IMG/VR virus record: IMGVR_UViG_3300026484_000001
Span: 90,999-154,998 of that record
DNA: 64,000 bases
Source: a virus
Direction: 5' to 3' (one strand)
Shown: in pieces, positions 23,652 through 31,848 of the stretch
Numbering within the stretch: position 1 is the stretch's first letter
Layout: every line of letters starts with the position of its first letter
The notes under the pieces: generated by a model
What the model was told of the DNA's origin: nothing
What the model saw: only the letters and a program-made list of their open reading frames with translations
Database searches by the model: none
Made by a program: the position numbers and the translations under genes

Positions 23652-24267
23652 AGAAATCAATGATGAACTGGAGACTGTCTATAAATGTGAGCCAGTGGAA
23701 ACTGAGGAATGTGAGCCAGTGGAAACTGAGGAATGTGAGCCTGGTATGACCGAGGCTGTACCATTTGACCCGAAAACTTCAAACTTATACCAACATGCTG
23801 TTAAAGAACTTCAATGGCTCACTGAAGAAGAGGATGATGAAGATCCAAACGGTGGACCGAATAAATGGGCTTATGATAATATCCTTGAATTAATTGAGGT
23901 TTTTGCTAGACAAGGTCATTCAGGAATGTCTGCTCCTTATGTGATCAACATATTCAAAGAACTTGCTAACTACAAGATAATTGGCGGTTTGACTGGTGAA
24001 GATAATGAGTGGAATGATGTTAGTGAGTATGGTGATGGGACTATGCTTTATCAAAATAATCGTGACTCAAGAGTGTTCAAAGATGACTCCGGTGCTTGGT
24101 TTTTAGATGGGACTCTATTTGAAGATCCCATCTATCCAGGAAACTATATGTCAACAATAAAATCAAGACATTATATCAAGAGTTTTCCTTACACACCCAA
24201 AACTGTGTATAAAAAGGCTCCGATCTGGAAAAAGATTGCTGCGAGGCTATTCCCTTCTAAGTTTTAA
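23638..24267 (+). CDS. Hypothetical phage protein, 209 aa, with N-terminal Glu/Cys repeats
   Basis: TTG start behind GCGGAGGTG. A repeated CEPVETEE unit near residues 15-34 comes from a 24-base duplication. The C-terminal two-thirds (ARQGHSGMSAPYVINIF, then LTGEDNEWNDVSEYGDGTMLYQN) matches a conserved family found in many phages without known function. It ends in a basic tail. Confidence 0.68.
   Translation: MKSHKEINDELETVYKCEPVETEECEPVETEECEPGMTEAVPFDPKTSNLYQHAVKELQWLTEEEDDEDPNGGPNKWAYDNILELIEVFARQGHSGMSAPYVINIFKELANYKIIGGLTGEDNEWNDVSEYGDGTMLYQNNRDSRVFKDDSGAWFLDGTLFEDPIYPGNYMSTIKSRHYIKSFPYTPKTVYKKAPIWKKIAARLFPSKF
23686..23741 (+). repeat. 24-base coding tandem repeat
   Basis: Two identical 24-base units and a partial third encode CEPVETEE repeats. 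The identical bases suggest a recent duplication. Confidence 0.85.
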
Positions 24268-24279
24268 GTCAATATACAG

Positions 24280-24285
24280 CATAAT
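24280..24285 (+). promoter_or_regulatory. Weak early-type promoter
   Basis: TTTTAAG upstream and CAGCATAAT as -10, followed by the usual AAACAAAGGCTTAAAA leader. The -10 is poor. Confidence 0.45.
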
Positions 24286-24305
24286 ATTCAAACAAAGGCT
24301 TAAAA

Positions 24306-24405
24306 ATGAACTTCTCGGGAAAATGATGTTGGGTCTATGTTCTGTGAACAGTACGGAGCAGAGTTATTCAGTGGCTTTAATACCACCTTACAATATATCA
24401 ATTAG
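24306..24405 (+). pseudogene. Short frameshifted gene remnant
   Basis: A normal leader and ATG open a frame that stops after six codons. Skipping one A in the AAAA run at 24320-24323 gives a coding-like peptide with an acidic start and a FCEQYGAELFSGF core, ending at TAG 24405. This suggests a decayed or slippage-dependent small gene. Confidence 0.4.
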
Positions 24406-24413
24406 GAGATACA

Positions 24414-24719
24414 ATGAGAAATAAATTTAAGACAAGGAACAAATCGATGTTCAGCTTGGGTCAGAAATCCAAATTCATGATTTCAAATAGTAGCGGAATC
24501 CTCGGGCTTATCGGTATCGTATTATTCTCCACTGGTATGGTAGCCTTTTTTACATGGTGGCTAGGAGCTGGAATTACAGCTATATACAGCTTTGGGCCAT
24601 CTGGGCTCAGTATTGGTATGGCTTTATGGAATAGTGTCATATATGCCGTTTCAGCACTACTTGGCGGTGTAGTAGTTTTATCTACTGGAGTAGTATTTAT
24701 GGTCGCGAGTTATGACTGA
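24414..24719 (+). CDS. Two-pass membrane protein, 101 aa
   Basis: Two long hydrophobic segments (about residues 28-60 and 68-97) follow a basic N-terminal tail. The AGGAG ribosome site overlaps the end of the upstream remnant. The size and topology would suit a holin or other envelope protein; no sequence match is claimed. Confidence 0.65.
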   Translation: MRNKFKTRNKSMFSLGQKSKFMISNSSGILGLIGIVLFSTGMVAFFTWWLGAGITAIYSFGPSGLSIGMALWNSVIYAVSALLGGVVVLSTGVVFMVASYD

Positions 24720-25128
24720 AGAAAAGAAGCCTCTCGAGGAGACTCTTTTTGAGAAATATAACGAGTTCATAGTATTTGAACTCAAGGATGTTGACCGCAA
24801 ACTCATTGAGTTGGTTGGTGTCGTTGGATTCTATCAAAGTTCATATTTCACTCTAAAGAAAAAGTTCGATATCTACAGTAATAAGCTTGACCGCATGTGG
24901 ACTGAGAAATACTTGTACTACAAGAATGAGTACAATATCACTCTCAATAACACTGAAATCAAGCAGTTCATAGAAAAGGATCTCGAATATTTAGACCAAA
25001 AGATGAAAGTCCAAACGGTGAAAACATTAGTTGAACAAGTTGAGTTGACCCTGAAAGGGCTTGACTCTTTAGGTTGGCAGTTGAAAACTATCGTTGACTG
25101 GGAAAAATTCAAACAAGGAAGCTATTAA
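24712..25128 (+). CDS. uvsY: UvsY-like recombination mediator
   Basis: The 138 aa length, helical charged character and C-terminal GWQLKTIVDWEKFKQG resemble the end of T4 UvsY (137 aa). The gene lies immediately before uvsW, as uvsY and uvsW are near neighbours in T4. UvsY loads the UvsX recombinase on gp32-coated single strands. The N-terminal half is too diverged for certainty. It overlaps the membrane gene by 8 bases. Confidence 0.72.
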   Translation: MTEEKKPLEETLFEKYNEFIVFELKDVDRKLIELVGVVGFYQSSYFTLKKKFDIYSNKLDRMWTEKYLYYKNEYNITLNNTEIKQFIEKDLEYLDQKMKVQTVKTLVEQVELTLKGLDSLGWQLKTIVDWEKFKQGSY

Positions 25129-26816
25129 TGGAGATTTATGACCTGAATGAGTCCCACTCAATCGTTGATTTCAGTGACATGGACCCTGATGAAAGTTTAG
25201 CTATAAAACTTGAGATGATGGAATCACTGTCAGTGTTTGTTGAGGGTTACAAATTCATGCCCTCATATAGAGCTGGTGTATTTGACGGTAAAAGGCATTT
25301 CTTTGAGATGACTCCTGAAATGAATATCAAGATCCCAAAAGGGTTGGTTGAAGTTGTAATCAAGAAATTCGGTAAGTATTTGATCGAGGACTATGTCCCT
25401 ATTAAAGAGGCTCCGTCCGTTACACTTGAAACTCTGAATGAGATTGTTGCTGAATTGAATTTACCCTTTCCACCATACGATTATCAGCTTAATGCTGTAT
25501 ATATTGCCCTGAACCAGCCTCGAAAGGTGCTCGTTGCGGCAACTGGTGCTGGTAAATCACTAATCCTGTACATAATGATGCATGCTTGGCAGTCACTCGG
25601 TTTGAAAGGGTTATTAATCGTTCCGAATATCGGGTTGGCCGAACAGATGAGGTCTGACTTCATAGATTATAGTAAGAATTATCCTGACCCTGAGAAAGTG
25701 GTTGATGAATATCTTCACTTGGTCTATGGTGGTAAAGAAAAACACTTTGATAAGCCTATGACAATTAGTACATGGCAATCAGCTATTCGTATGAAAAAAG
25801 ACGGATTCCTTGGTCTTGGGTATGTTGCTATTGACGAGGCTCACTTGGCGACAGGTGATTCACTCCAACACCTACTTGAAATTAGCTCAAATTGTCAATA
25901 TAAAATTGGCTTGACTGGGACACTTCCTACTAATCATGAGCATAGATTTACTCTTGCTGCTACATTAGGGAAGTCTGAGCAAATAATCAATCCTCAAGGA
26001 TTGATTGAAAGGGGATTAGCTACACCAGTACAGATCAACATGTGGTATTTGAACTATTCTGAAGATGAGAAAAAACTCGTTAAGCGAATGAATTACCAAA
26101 AAGAGATGAAATTCGTTGAGGAGCATTTTGCTCGTAACAACTTCATTGCTAAATTGGCTATTGGTGCGACTAAGAAATTTGGGAATACTCTAGTGCTCTA
26201 TAATACGATTTCACATGGTGAATTCTTATTGACACTGATACTACAGAACAAATTCGGTATTGACTCCGCATATGTCCTTGAGAAGTGTACTCCTATGCAA
26301 GTCAAGAAGTGTTTTGAGGCTGAACCTGAGAAAATATTCACTACTAATCCATTGACCCCTAAGGACAAGAAAGCATTATCAAAGCATTTCAGTGCTAAGG
26401 AGATTGAGGAAAGATTTGATACTTTAGTTAAGTACAATATCTATCTTATCAAGGGATCAGTAGAGGGTGATATCAGAAATGACATCAGGGCTTATGTTGA
26501 AAATGCTGATGAGGCTATTGTCATTGCGACATATGGTACTGCCTCAACTGGACTGAATATTAAGCGGTTACATAATATCTTTATGACCTCAAGCACTAAA
26601 TCATCAGTCCGTCTTAGGCAGTCAACTGGTCGTGGTATGCGACTACATGGCGATAAAGACATGATGAGATTATTTGATTTCGTTGATGATTTCAGTAAAA
26701 AGCTAAAGAACGGTAAGGTACAAAATAAGAATTACATCCTCAAGCACTCATTTGAACGACTTGAAAGCTATTTCAAGGATGGATTCCCTATTATTGAAAA
26801 GGAAATTGACATTTAG
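25128..26816 (+). CDS. uvsW: UvsW-type recombination helicase
   Basis: An SF2 helicase with Walker A ATGAGKS (residues 139-144), DEAH box (236-239), motif III TGT (GLTGTLP), and C-terminal motifs including STGLNIKRLHN and the QSTGRGMR motif VI. The first 110 residues correspond to the small N-terminal domain of T4 UvsW, and the length (562 versus 587 aa) fits. UvsW unwinds R-loops and branched DNA and helps switch from origin to recombination-dependent replication. Its start overlaps the uvsY stop. Confidence 0.93.
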   Translation: MEIYDLNESHSIVDFSDMDPDESLAIKLEMMESLSVFVEGYKFMPSYRAGVFDGKRHFFEMTPEMNIKIPKGLVEVVIKKFGKYLIEDYVPIKEAPSVTLETLNEIVAELNLPFPPYDYQLNAVYIALNQPRKVLVAATGAGKSLILYIMMHAWQSLGLKGLLIVPNIGLAEQMRSDFIDYSKNYPDPEKVVDEYLHLVYGGKEKHFDKPMTISTWQSAIRMKKDGFLGLGYVAIDEAHLATGDSLQHLLEISSNCQYKIGLTGTLPTNHEHRFTLAATLGKSEQIINPQGLIERGLATPVQINMWYLNYSEDEKKLVKRMNYQKEMKFVEEHFARNNFIAKLAIGATKKFGNTLVLYNTISHGEFLLTLILQNKFGIDSAYVLEKCTPMQVKKCFEAEPEKIFTTNPLTPKDKKALSKHFSAKEIEERFDTLVKYNIYLIKGSVEGDIRNDIRAYVENADEAIVIATYGTASTGLNIKRLHNIFMTSSTKSSVRLRQSTGRGMRLHGDKDMMRLFDFVDDFSKKLKNGKVQNKNYILKHSFERLESYFKDGFPIIEKEIDI

Positions 26817-26819
26817 ACA

Positions 26820-26856
26820 GTTTTTAAGTTGTTTTTAAGTTGTTTTCAGGTATAAT
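26820..26856 (+). promoter_or_regulatory. Early-type promoter, very Campylobacter-like
   Basis: TTTTTAAGTTG occurs twice in tandem, then TTTTCAGGTATAAT (-10 at 26851-26856). TTTAAGTnTT is the published Campylobacter upstream box. Confidence 0.82.
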
Positions 26857-26884
26857 ATAGTATCTTAAAAGTAAAAGGACTTAA

Positions 26885-27466
26885 ATGAAAATCATATTTT
26901 CAACCGCCTTGCAAAAGTTGATATGGGATAAGTGTATTATCCCACAAATCGACACTGGTGTTTGGGCAAACTCAAATATGCACAATAAGATGGTTTGGTT
27001 AAGAGCTGACACTTATTCAACGGATAACACTCATGCCGGAACTGATATTCCAAAGTTTGAGACTCGTTATGACTTTTTCAAGGATGAATTCCTATTTGTT
27101 CATGGCTGGTCTATAATTGCCTATATCCGTGTTCACTACTCGTACAATGCTAAGGTATCAGTTTCTATTCCAGAGTCCGTGAGGGATCTAATAGAGCATA
27201 TCATAGCCATTGACGACCGTGATCAGAATAAAGACTACAGAATATCTCAAGTACGAAGTGTTTCTGAAATGAAATGCCGAGTTCAGGGATATAATACTGA
27301 TGCCCAAAAGCGGTTTTCAAAATTGGTTCTTGATGCTAAGTCTAAGGGATTTGAACTTAAAGATATAATCTCAGTCCTGAAGATTGAGTGTTATGACAAG
27401 CGGTCTTTAAATCGTGATATTCAAGTAATGATAAAAGATTTAAAAACTAAGCTTGTATTAAGCTAG
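26885..27466 (+). CDS. Hypothetical protein, 193 aa
   Basis: Single gene between promoters. Aromatic-rich N-terminal half; the basic C-terminal helices may bind nucleic acid. No recognised family. Confidence 0.68.
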   Translation: MKIIFSTALQKLIWDKCIIPQIDTGVWANSNMHNKMVWLRADTYSTDNTHAGTDIPKFETRYDFFKDEFLFVHGWSIIAYIRVHYSYNAKVSVSIPESVRDLIEHIIAIDDRDQNKDYRISQVRSVSEMKCRVQGYNTDAQKRFSKLVLDAKSKGFELKDIISVLKIECYDKRSLNRDIQVMIKDLKTKLVLS

Positions 27467-27479
27467 ATTACGGTATAAT
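27449..27479 (+). promoter_or_regulatory. Early-type promoter (first of two)
   Basis: AAGC and TTAAGC boxes, ATTACGGTATAAT (-10 at 27474-27479). Overlaps the end of the upstream gene. No gene starts before the second promoter at 27566. Confidence 0.72.
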
Positions 27480-27537
27480 ATACTTATAAACAAATACAAC
27501 GGTCGGACTTTTAAAAAGTTTTAAAACATGACTTAAA

Positions 27538-27571
27538 TTTAAGCTTAATCTAAGCAAAGTTACGGTATAAT
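27538..27571 (+). promoter_or_regulatory. Early-type promoter (second of two)
   Basis: TTTAAGC and CTAAGC boxes, GTTACGGTATAAT (-10 at 27566-27571). It would drive the clamp operon. Confidence 0.78.
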
Positions 27572-27600
27572 TACTGTAACTTAAAACTAAAAGGTAAAAT

Positions 27601-27912
27601 ATGCAAATCTCTGCTAATGTAATTCTTGACTTCCGTAACGAACTTGTGGCATATGCTAAATCACTTCAAACTGAGGCTCTTTCAGTTTCTCCTGTTAATT
27701 CAGCTATGGCTGATGCACTTGGTGGTATCGCTGAAGAAATCGAGCTCGCTCCTTCAAATTCAACGAACATGAATACTATCTGTGAGAAATACATTCAAAT
27801 CTTCGCTGATGACATGAAAATCAAAGGTGCTGATCGTTACCTTGCTGCTCGTATAGCTAAAGAAATGGTTCCAAAAGTGCTAGCAGATGTAATGTTAGAG
27901 ATCGAAGACTAA
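27601..27912 (+). CDS. Hypothetical protein, 103 aa, helical
   Basis: Behind AAAAGGTAAAAT. Acidic, nearly all-helical product, in one operon with the sliding clamp. No recognised motif. Confidence 0.68.
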   Translation: MQISANVILDFRNELVAYAKSLQTEALSVSPVNSAMADALGGIAEEIELAPSNSTNMNTICEKYIQIFADDMKIKGADRYLAARIAKEMVPKVLADVMLEIED

Positions 27913-27936
27913 TCCAAACCAAAACAAGGAAAATTA

Positions 27937-28623
27937 ATGTTAAATGAAAATACGAGGAAAGTGCTCAAATCACTCACTTCTGTGTCTGGCTCAGCCATTC
28001 TAAGATATCCAATATCAACTGTGTCTCAAAAGGACAAGAGTTTGATCGCATTCGTCGATCTAGAGGCTTTAGATGAGGCTGAGTTTGGTGAATTCGGTGT
28101 GAGTTACCTGAGTGACCTATTAAGTCTTATTGACTTTTATGATGATGCTAATATTGAGATCAATGCTGGTATCATCGACATTAAGACTGAAACTTCTCAT
28201 CAGAGATATCGTACAACTGAACTTGATATGATGAAAGCATTTGATGTTAGTCCTAAGATTCTTGATAATCTACTGGCTGAAACACCTCAAATCCGCTTCG
28301 ATATCTCAAAAGACGAGCTTGACCGCTATAAGAAGATTGCTTCTTTAGTGAAATCTGAGTATTTCGTAGTTCAGGACGGTAGTATCACTGTTTGTAAGCT
28401 TGATGCGACAAATACCTTACTTGATGAGTCTACAACTGACCATATCATGGATGCTTCGACTGAAGATCGTGTTGCCTTTGCCATGACAAATATCGATAAG
28501 ATCCCGTCTGGTAGTTATGAAGTTTCATTGATCAAAAATCCTAAATCTGGTAATTATATCAGCCTTTGGACTAGTGAAAATGATCCGTTCAAAATCGTGG
28601 TATCAGTAGCGAAGACTTTCTAA
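27937..28623 (+). CDS. 45: DNA polymerase sliding clamp, gp45-like
   Basis: The length is exactly that of T4 gp45 (228 aa). The internal pattern matches a two-domain clamp with acidic surface strands (YDLNG-like YLSDLLSLIDFYDDANIEI) and a C-terminal KNPKSGNYISLW strand pair. It would encircle DNA as a trimer and tether polymerase, RNase H and, by inference, the modification enzymes that share the DEWL tail. In T4 it also activates late transcription. It lies immediately upstream of gp32; the clamp-loader genes are not in the window. Confidence 0.82.
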   Translation: MLNENTRKVLKSLTSVSGSAILRYPISTVSQKDKSLIAFVDLEALDEAEFGEFGVSYLSDLLSLIDFYDDANIEINAGIIDIKTETSHQRYRTTELDMMKAFDVSPKILDNLLAETPQIRFDISKDELDRYKKIASLVKSEYFVVQDGSITVCKLDATNTLLDESTTDHIMDASTEDRVAFAMTNIDKIPSGSYEVSLIKNPKSGNYISLWTSENDPFKIVVSVAKTF

Positions 28624-28639
28624 AAAGTCTACTTTTTAG
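28620..28639 (+). terminator. Hairpin overlapping the clamp stop codon
   Basis: CTAAAAAGT and ACTTTTTAG pair around a CT dinucleotide. A similar hairpin with the same AAGTCTACTT core recurs at 28757-28772, framing the gp32 leader. Confidence 0.55.
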
Positions 28640-28672
28640 GCTTGATAAGGTGGCTTTTTAGTCACTTAGTCA

Positions 28673-28679
28673 TTAAATA
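28673..28679 (+). promoter_or_regulatory. Late-type promoter before gp32
   Basis: TTAAATA, probable counterpart of the T4 late TATAAATA box, located 23 bases before the leader mini-ORF. T4 gene 32 also has late promoters. Confidence 0.6.
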
Positions 28680-28695
28680 GCTATAAGGAGAAACA

Positions 28696-28716
28696 ATGAA
28701 AAAAGTTATGGCATAG
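28696..28716 (+). CDS. Leader mini-ORF MKKVMA in the gp32 leader
   Basis: An excellent AAGGAG site precedes ATG, but the frame stops after six codons. A near-identical arrangement (late-type box, AAGGAG, ATG AAA AAA) occurs at 44497-44555. It may be a leader peptide or a remnant. Confidence 0.4.
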   Translation: MKKVMA

Positions 28717-28837
28717 ACTGTAATTTACACAGATATCTAGGAAAATAGTTTGGGCTTTCAAGTCTACTTGAATGTCCTACACAATACGAAAATATAAAAA
28801 TATTACGCAAAATAAAAACGAAAATAAGGAACTAAAT

Positions 28838-29842
28838 ATGGGAAAATACGACTGGGGTTCAATGAAAGCTGGATTACAAAAAGGTGTTGGTGAGAAGAGT
28901 GATAAAAAGGATTATAACGATCCTCGTGAGTGGAAACTAACAGTTGATGAAAATCAAAATGGAACAGCGGTTATCCGTCTTCTTCCGGGAAAAGGTGGTA
29001 CAACTCCTCCTATTGTAAGAATCTTCGAGCACTCTGTAAGAATCTTTAACAAGAAAAGTAACAAATATCGTTACTTCATTAATCCATCTCCTGCTTCAAT
29101 TCAGGAAGACTGTCCAGCTTCTAAGCTATGGTACGAACTTGGTGACATTGGTACGGATGAGGCGAAAGCTTTACAAAAAGAGGTAAGTCGTTCAACGAAA
29201 TTCATCTCTAATATCCTTGTAATCAATGATCCAGGAAATCCTGAAAACAACGGGAAAGTGTTCTACTGGAAATACGGTGTAAAGATGTTTGAGAAGTTCC
29301 AAAAGGCACTTGAGCCTACTGAAGCACAACTCAAAGTTGGTAAAAAAGGTGTTGAGCTTTTTGATCCTATGCTTGGTGCTGATATCGTAATTGATGCTCA
29401 AAAAGTTGCTGGTTTCCGTAACTATGATGGTTCTACTATTGAAGCACCATCTGCGGCATTCGCTACTGAAGCTGAAGCTGACGAAGTTGTTGATGAAAAA
29501 TGTTTTGATTTGACTGAATTCATTTCACCTGATCATTACGAGCCATATGAGAAGTTACTTAAAAATCTTCGCTGGACTCTTGCTGGTTCTCCTATTGAGG
29601 CACTTGCAATTCTAAGTGGTTCTGAAGTTATTACTGAAGAATATAAAGAGAGAGGTAACACAAGCGGAGCAAATGCGAAAGCTGACTCTGCTACACCATC
29701 TGCTGGTACTGCTTCTAAGCCAAAAGTTGAGCCGACTCCTGAACTGGAAACGACTCCTCAACCTCAGGTTGAAAAACCAAAGCCGAAACCAAAGCCAGTT
29801 GCATCTGACGATGATGTACTTGCTATGCTAGACGATCTTTAG
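28838..29842 (+). CDS. 32: Single-stranded DNA-binding protein, gp32-like
   Basis: The start at 28838 (ATGGGAAAATAC) has AAGGAAC before it; the longer frame from 28772 lacks a ribosome site. The core has the gp32 features of basic and aromatic DNA-contact residues and a possible zinc region, followed by a Pro/Lys linker and an acidic C-terminal tail (SDDDVLAMLDDL) for protein contacts. It coats single strands during replication and recombination and recruits UvsY and UvsW partners. The 214-base leader is unusual and may allow autoregulation, as gp32 does in T4. Confidence 0.88.
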   Translation: MGKYDWGSMKAGLQKGVGEKSDKKDYNDPREWKLTVDENQNGTAVIRLLPGKGGTTPPIVRIFEHSVRIFNKKSNKYRYFINPSPASIQEDCPASKLWYELGDIGTDEAKALQKEVSRSTKFISNILVINDPGNPENNGKVFYWKYGVKMFEKFQKALEPTEAQLKVGKKGVELFDPMLGADIVIDAQKVAGFRNYDGSTIEAPSAAFATEAEADEVVDEKCFDLTEFISPDHYEPYEKLLKNLRWTLAGSPIEALAILSGSEVITEEYKERGNTSGANAKADSATPSAGTASKPKVEPTPELETTPQPQVEKPKPKPKPVASDDDVLAMLDDL

Positions 29843-30894
29843 TCATAGACTAAATCGAGTGGCTTATCCGTGGGCTTCCTTTGAGGCTCACGACCCAAAC
29901 CACTGAAGTGTTTTATAACATCTTCGTGTAGAGGAAATCTTATCTTGAGACTCCTCTTTAATTCATCCTCTGAAAAATCATCATACGGATTAATTCCTGT
30001 GATTTTAATGAAATCATCTAACTGATAAATCCTCCAACCAAACTTATGACTATGACGACCATTCTGCCATAACGGAATCCATCTGACTACATCCGCATAC
30101 ATAGGGTATTCTCTTAATCCGAGTTTCCGTTGAGTCATTCTATTCTTACTAAAAAGCTCTAGACTGATTTTTAACTCTTTGAGCACATACCCTTTCATGC
30201 CTCTTAAATGACGAGCCTGAACTTCCCCTTGCATATCTAGTATAACAATCCGAGTCTTAGGATTCAACTGAAAATGAGGTCTTGAAGATTTACCGCCTTT
30301 CGGACGACCACCCTTATTACTCTTTGGTTTAGGAATCCCTTTTTGAGCTTTGGTGATCGCTTCCTTGTGTGCTGGTGTTAAAGTTCGTTTACCACCGTAT
30401 TCCTTTAGTGCTTTGGTTTTCGCTTTAGACTCTTGGGTCTTATTTATATAAATCTCTTCTGGGACTTCATCATTAGTCTGAATATACTCTACGAAGAAGT
30501 CCGAGCTGAAAGTCGTTCCTGCACCCAAAGTCTCAGAGGTCTTGATTATAAGAAGTTCGTATTCTGATAAATCAGTGATTTGTAGGCTTCTATAATACCC
30601 CTTTATTGATCTTAAAGATTCCTTAATCTTAATTTCAAGCTGACTCTTATATAGTTCAAGTTGATCCGACCGTTTGATTTTACCTGACGGCAGCAAAAAG
30701 GTCCTGACCCTTTTAAACTTCAAGTTCGAACTATCAGATTCTAAAGACTTAAAAGTATCACCATTAACACTCGAACTCGAATAACAAAGAAAAAATAATT
30801 TATTAAAATAAGTCACTTGGTAAAGATGCATATAACTCATTTCACTACTCTCACTACTCTCACTACTCATTCCACTATTATTCATTATACTCAT
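29839..30894 (-). CDS. Putative homing endonuclease (GIY-YIG/NUMOD-like), only - strand gene
   Basis: The gene is convergent with gp32; their stop codons overlap by 4 bases. LTPAHKEAITKAQKGIPKPK resembles a NUMOD3 DNA-binding motif typical of GIY-YIG homing endonucleases, followed by a GGRPKGGKSSRP basic stretch and a domain with KTRIVIL and a recognition-like helix. The N-terminal MHLYQVTYFNKLFFLCY region could be a worn GIY-YIG domain, but its signature is not clear. The N-terminus is serine-rich from a short TCA/CTC repeat. Its opposite orientation and the adjacent repeats fit a mobile gene. Confidence 0.5.
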   Translation of the reverse strand: MSIMNNSGMSSESSESSEMSYMHLYQVTYFNKLFFLCYSSSSVNGDTFKSLESDSSNLKFKRVRTFLLPSGKIKRSDQLELYKSQLEIKIKESLRSIKGYYRSLQITDLSEYELLIIKTSETLGAGTTFSSDFFVEYIQTNDEVPEEIYINKTQESKAKTKALKEYGGKRTLTPAHKEAITKAQKGIPKPKSNKGGRPKGGKSSRPHFQLNPKTRIVILDMQGEVQARHLRGMKGYVLKELKISLELFSKNRMTQRKLGLREYPMYADVVRWIPLWQNGRHSHKFGWRIYQLDDFIKITGINPYDDFSEDELKRSLKIRFPLHEDVIKHFSGLGREPQRKPTDKPLDLVYD

Positions 30895-30998
30895 TTACAA
30901 CTCCTATTCATTATGAGCTTATTTACTATATAGATAACTATAACCTCGACATCCACAAGTGACCCTCACTCACCCTGACACATAACTACTAAATTTAG

Positions 30999-31052
30999 AC
31001 TGACTAGACTGACTAGACTGACTAGACTGACTAGACTGACTAGACTGACTAG
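30999..31052 (+). repeat. Six tandem copies of ACTGACTAG
   Basis: Perfect 9-base units with no gene reading through. Each copy contains CTAG and a TGACTAG core. Confidence 0.95.
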
Positions 31053-31151
31053 GCTCTATTGGGGGTGGTTCAGACGGTAGTTCGATATTAGTCTCTAGGA
31101 GAGGGTCACTTTCGGGTGATGAGGGGTTCAGTGCTTTTTTTGCATTTTTGG

Positions 31152-31199
31152 TTTCAGTGTTTCAGTGTTTCAGTGTTTCAGTGTTTCAGTGTTTCAGTG
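31152..31199 (+). repeat. Six tandem copies of TTTCAGTG
   Basis: Perfect 8-base units directly preceding the 28-base repeats and sharing TTTCAG with them. Confidence 0.95.
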
Positions 31200-31311
31200 C
31201 GGTTCAGGGGTTTATTTTATTTCAGGGCGGTTCAGGGGTTTATTTTATTTCAGTGCGGTTCAGGGGTTTATTTTATTTCAGTGCGGTTCAGGGGTTTATT
31301 TTATTTCAGGG
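31200..31311 (+). repeat. Four 28-base tandem repeats
   Basis: Units start at 31200, 31228, 31256 and 31284, each beginning CGGTTCAGGGGTTTATTTTA. The period is not a multiple of three, so it is not coding. GC-rich CGGTTCAGGGG alternates with an AT-rich half. Confidence 0.95.
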
Positions 31312-31550
31312 GTTTGGTCACGGTTCGCAATGGGTTTTATACCACGCACAACACTTCAGGGAACTCTTTATTAATTTTATCCCTGATCTCTTAGCTTCTT
31401 ATTATGGAACATTATCTATGCCCTTAATCACCACCTCTTCTTCACGACACGGCATACTTAAGAGTCCTTGATACAAATGCTTGAGACAACACCCGAACAG
31501 AGGAGAGGGCATCTGAGGAACTTATAAGTCACACAGTCTACTTGATGATA

Positions 31551-31585
31551 GAGTATATATGAGTATATGAGTATATGAGTATATG
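31551..31585 (+). repeat. GAGTATAT short tandem repeat
   Basis: Four copies of GAGTATAT, the first followed by an extra AT. Confidence 0.85.
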
Positions 31586-31604
31586 GTATCAGTTCCCTAA
31601 ACTT

Positions 31605-31686
31605 CTTAACTAATCCCCTGGAGTGTTACAACGGAGACCTCTAAATATAGACCTTTGAGGTCATGTGTTCGAGGGGATTAGTTAAG
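31605..31686 (+). other. Long inverted repeat, possible structured RNA
   Basis: CTTAACTAATCCCCT (31605-31619) pairs perfectly with 31672-31686. Inside, GACCTC (31636) can pair with GAGGTC (31657). The T-arm-like GTTCGAG suggested a tRNA, but the other arms do not fit. Confidence 0.6.
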
Positions 31687-31848
31687 CTTGATCAGATCAA
31701 ATCAGATGTACACGACACAGAGTACAACCCTTAAAGTCTTAAAGTCTTAATGCTCTAATAATATTATAAAAAGTTTACTATATATGGAAATGTTTATAGG
31801 GAACTAGGGAATGATAGAGGGAATGATATAGAGAACTAATCTTCACAT

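Noticed and set aside
28696-28800. TAG recoded as sense in late leaders (frame continues past two TAG codons)
   Set aside because: TAG is used as a true stop by many genes here, and the structural genes contain no in-frame TAG.
31116-31471. Three overlapping ORFs rich in Phe, Gly and Val across the 28-base repeats
   Set aside because: The same pattern appears in all three frames because the repeat period is not a multiple of three, and none has a ribosome site.
31605-31686. Possible tRNA (GTTCGAG T-loop, long acceptor-like stem)
   Set aside because: The stem is 15 bp, D and anticodon arms cannot be drawn with normal sizes, and the anticodon loop context is absent.
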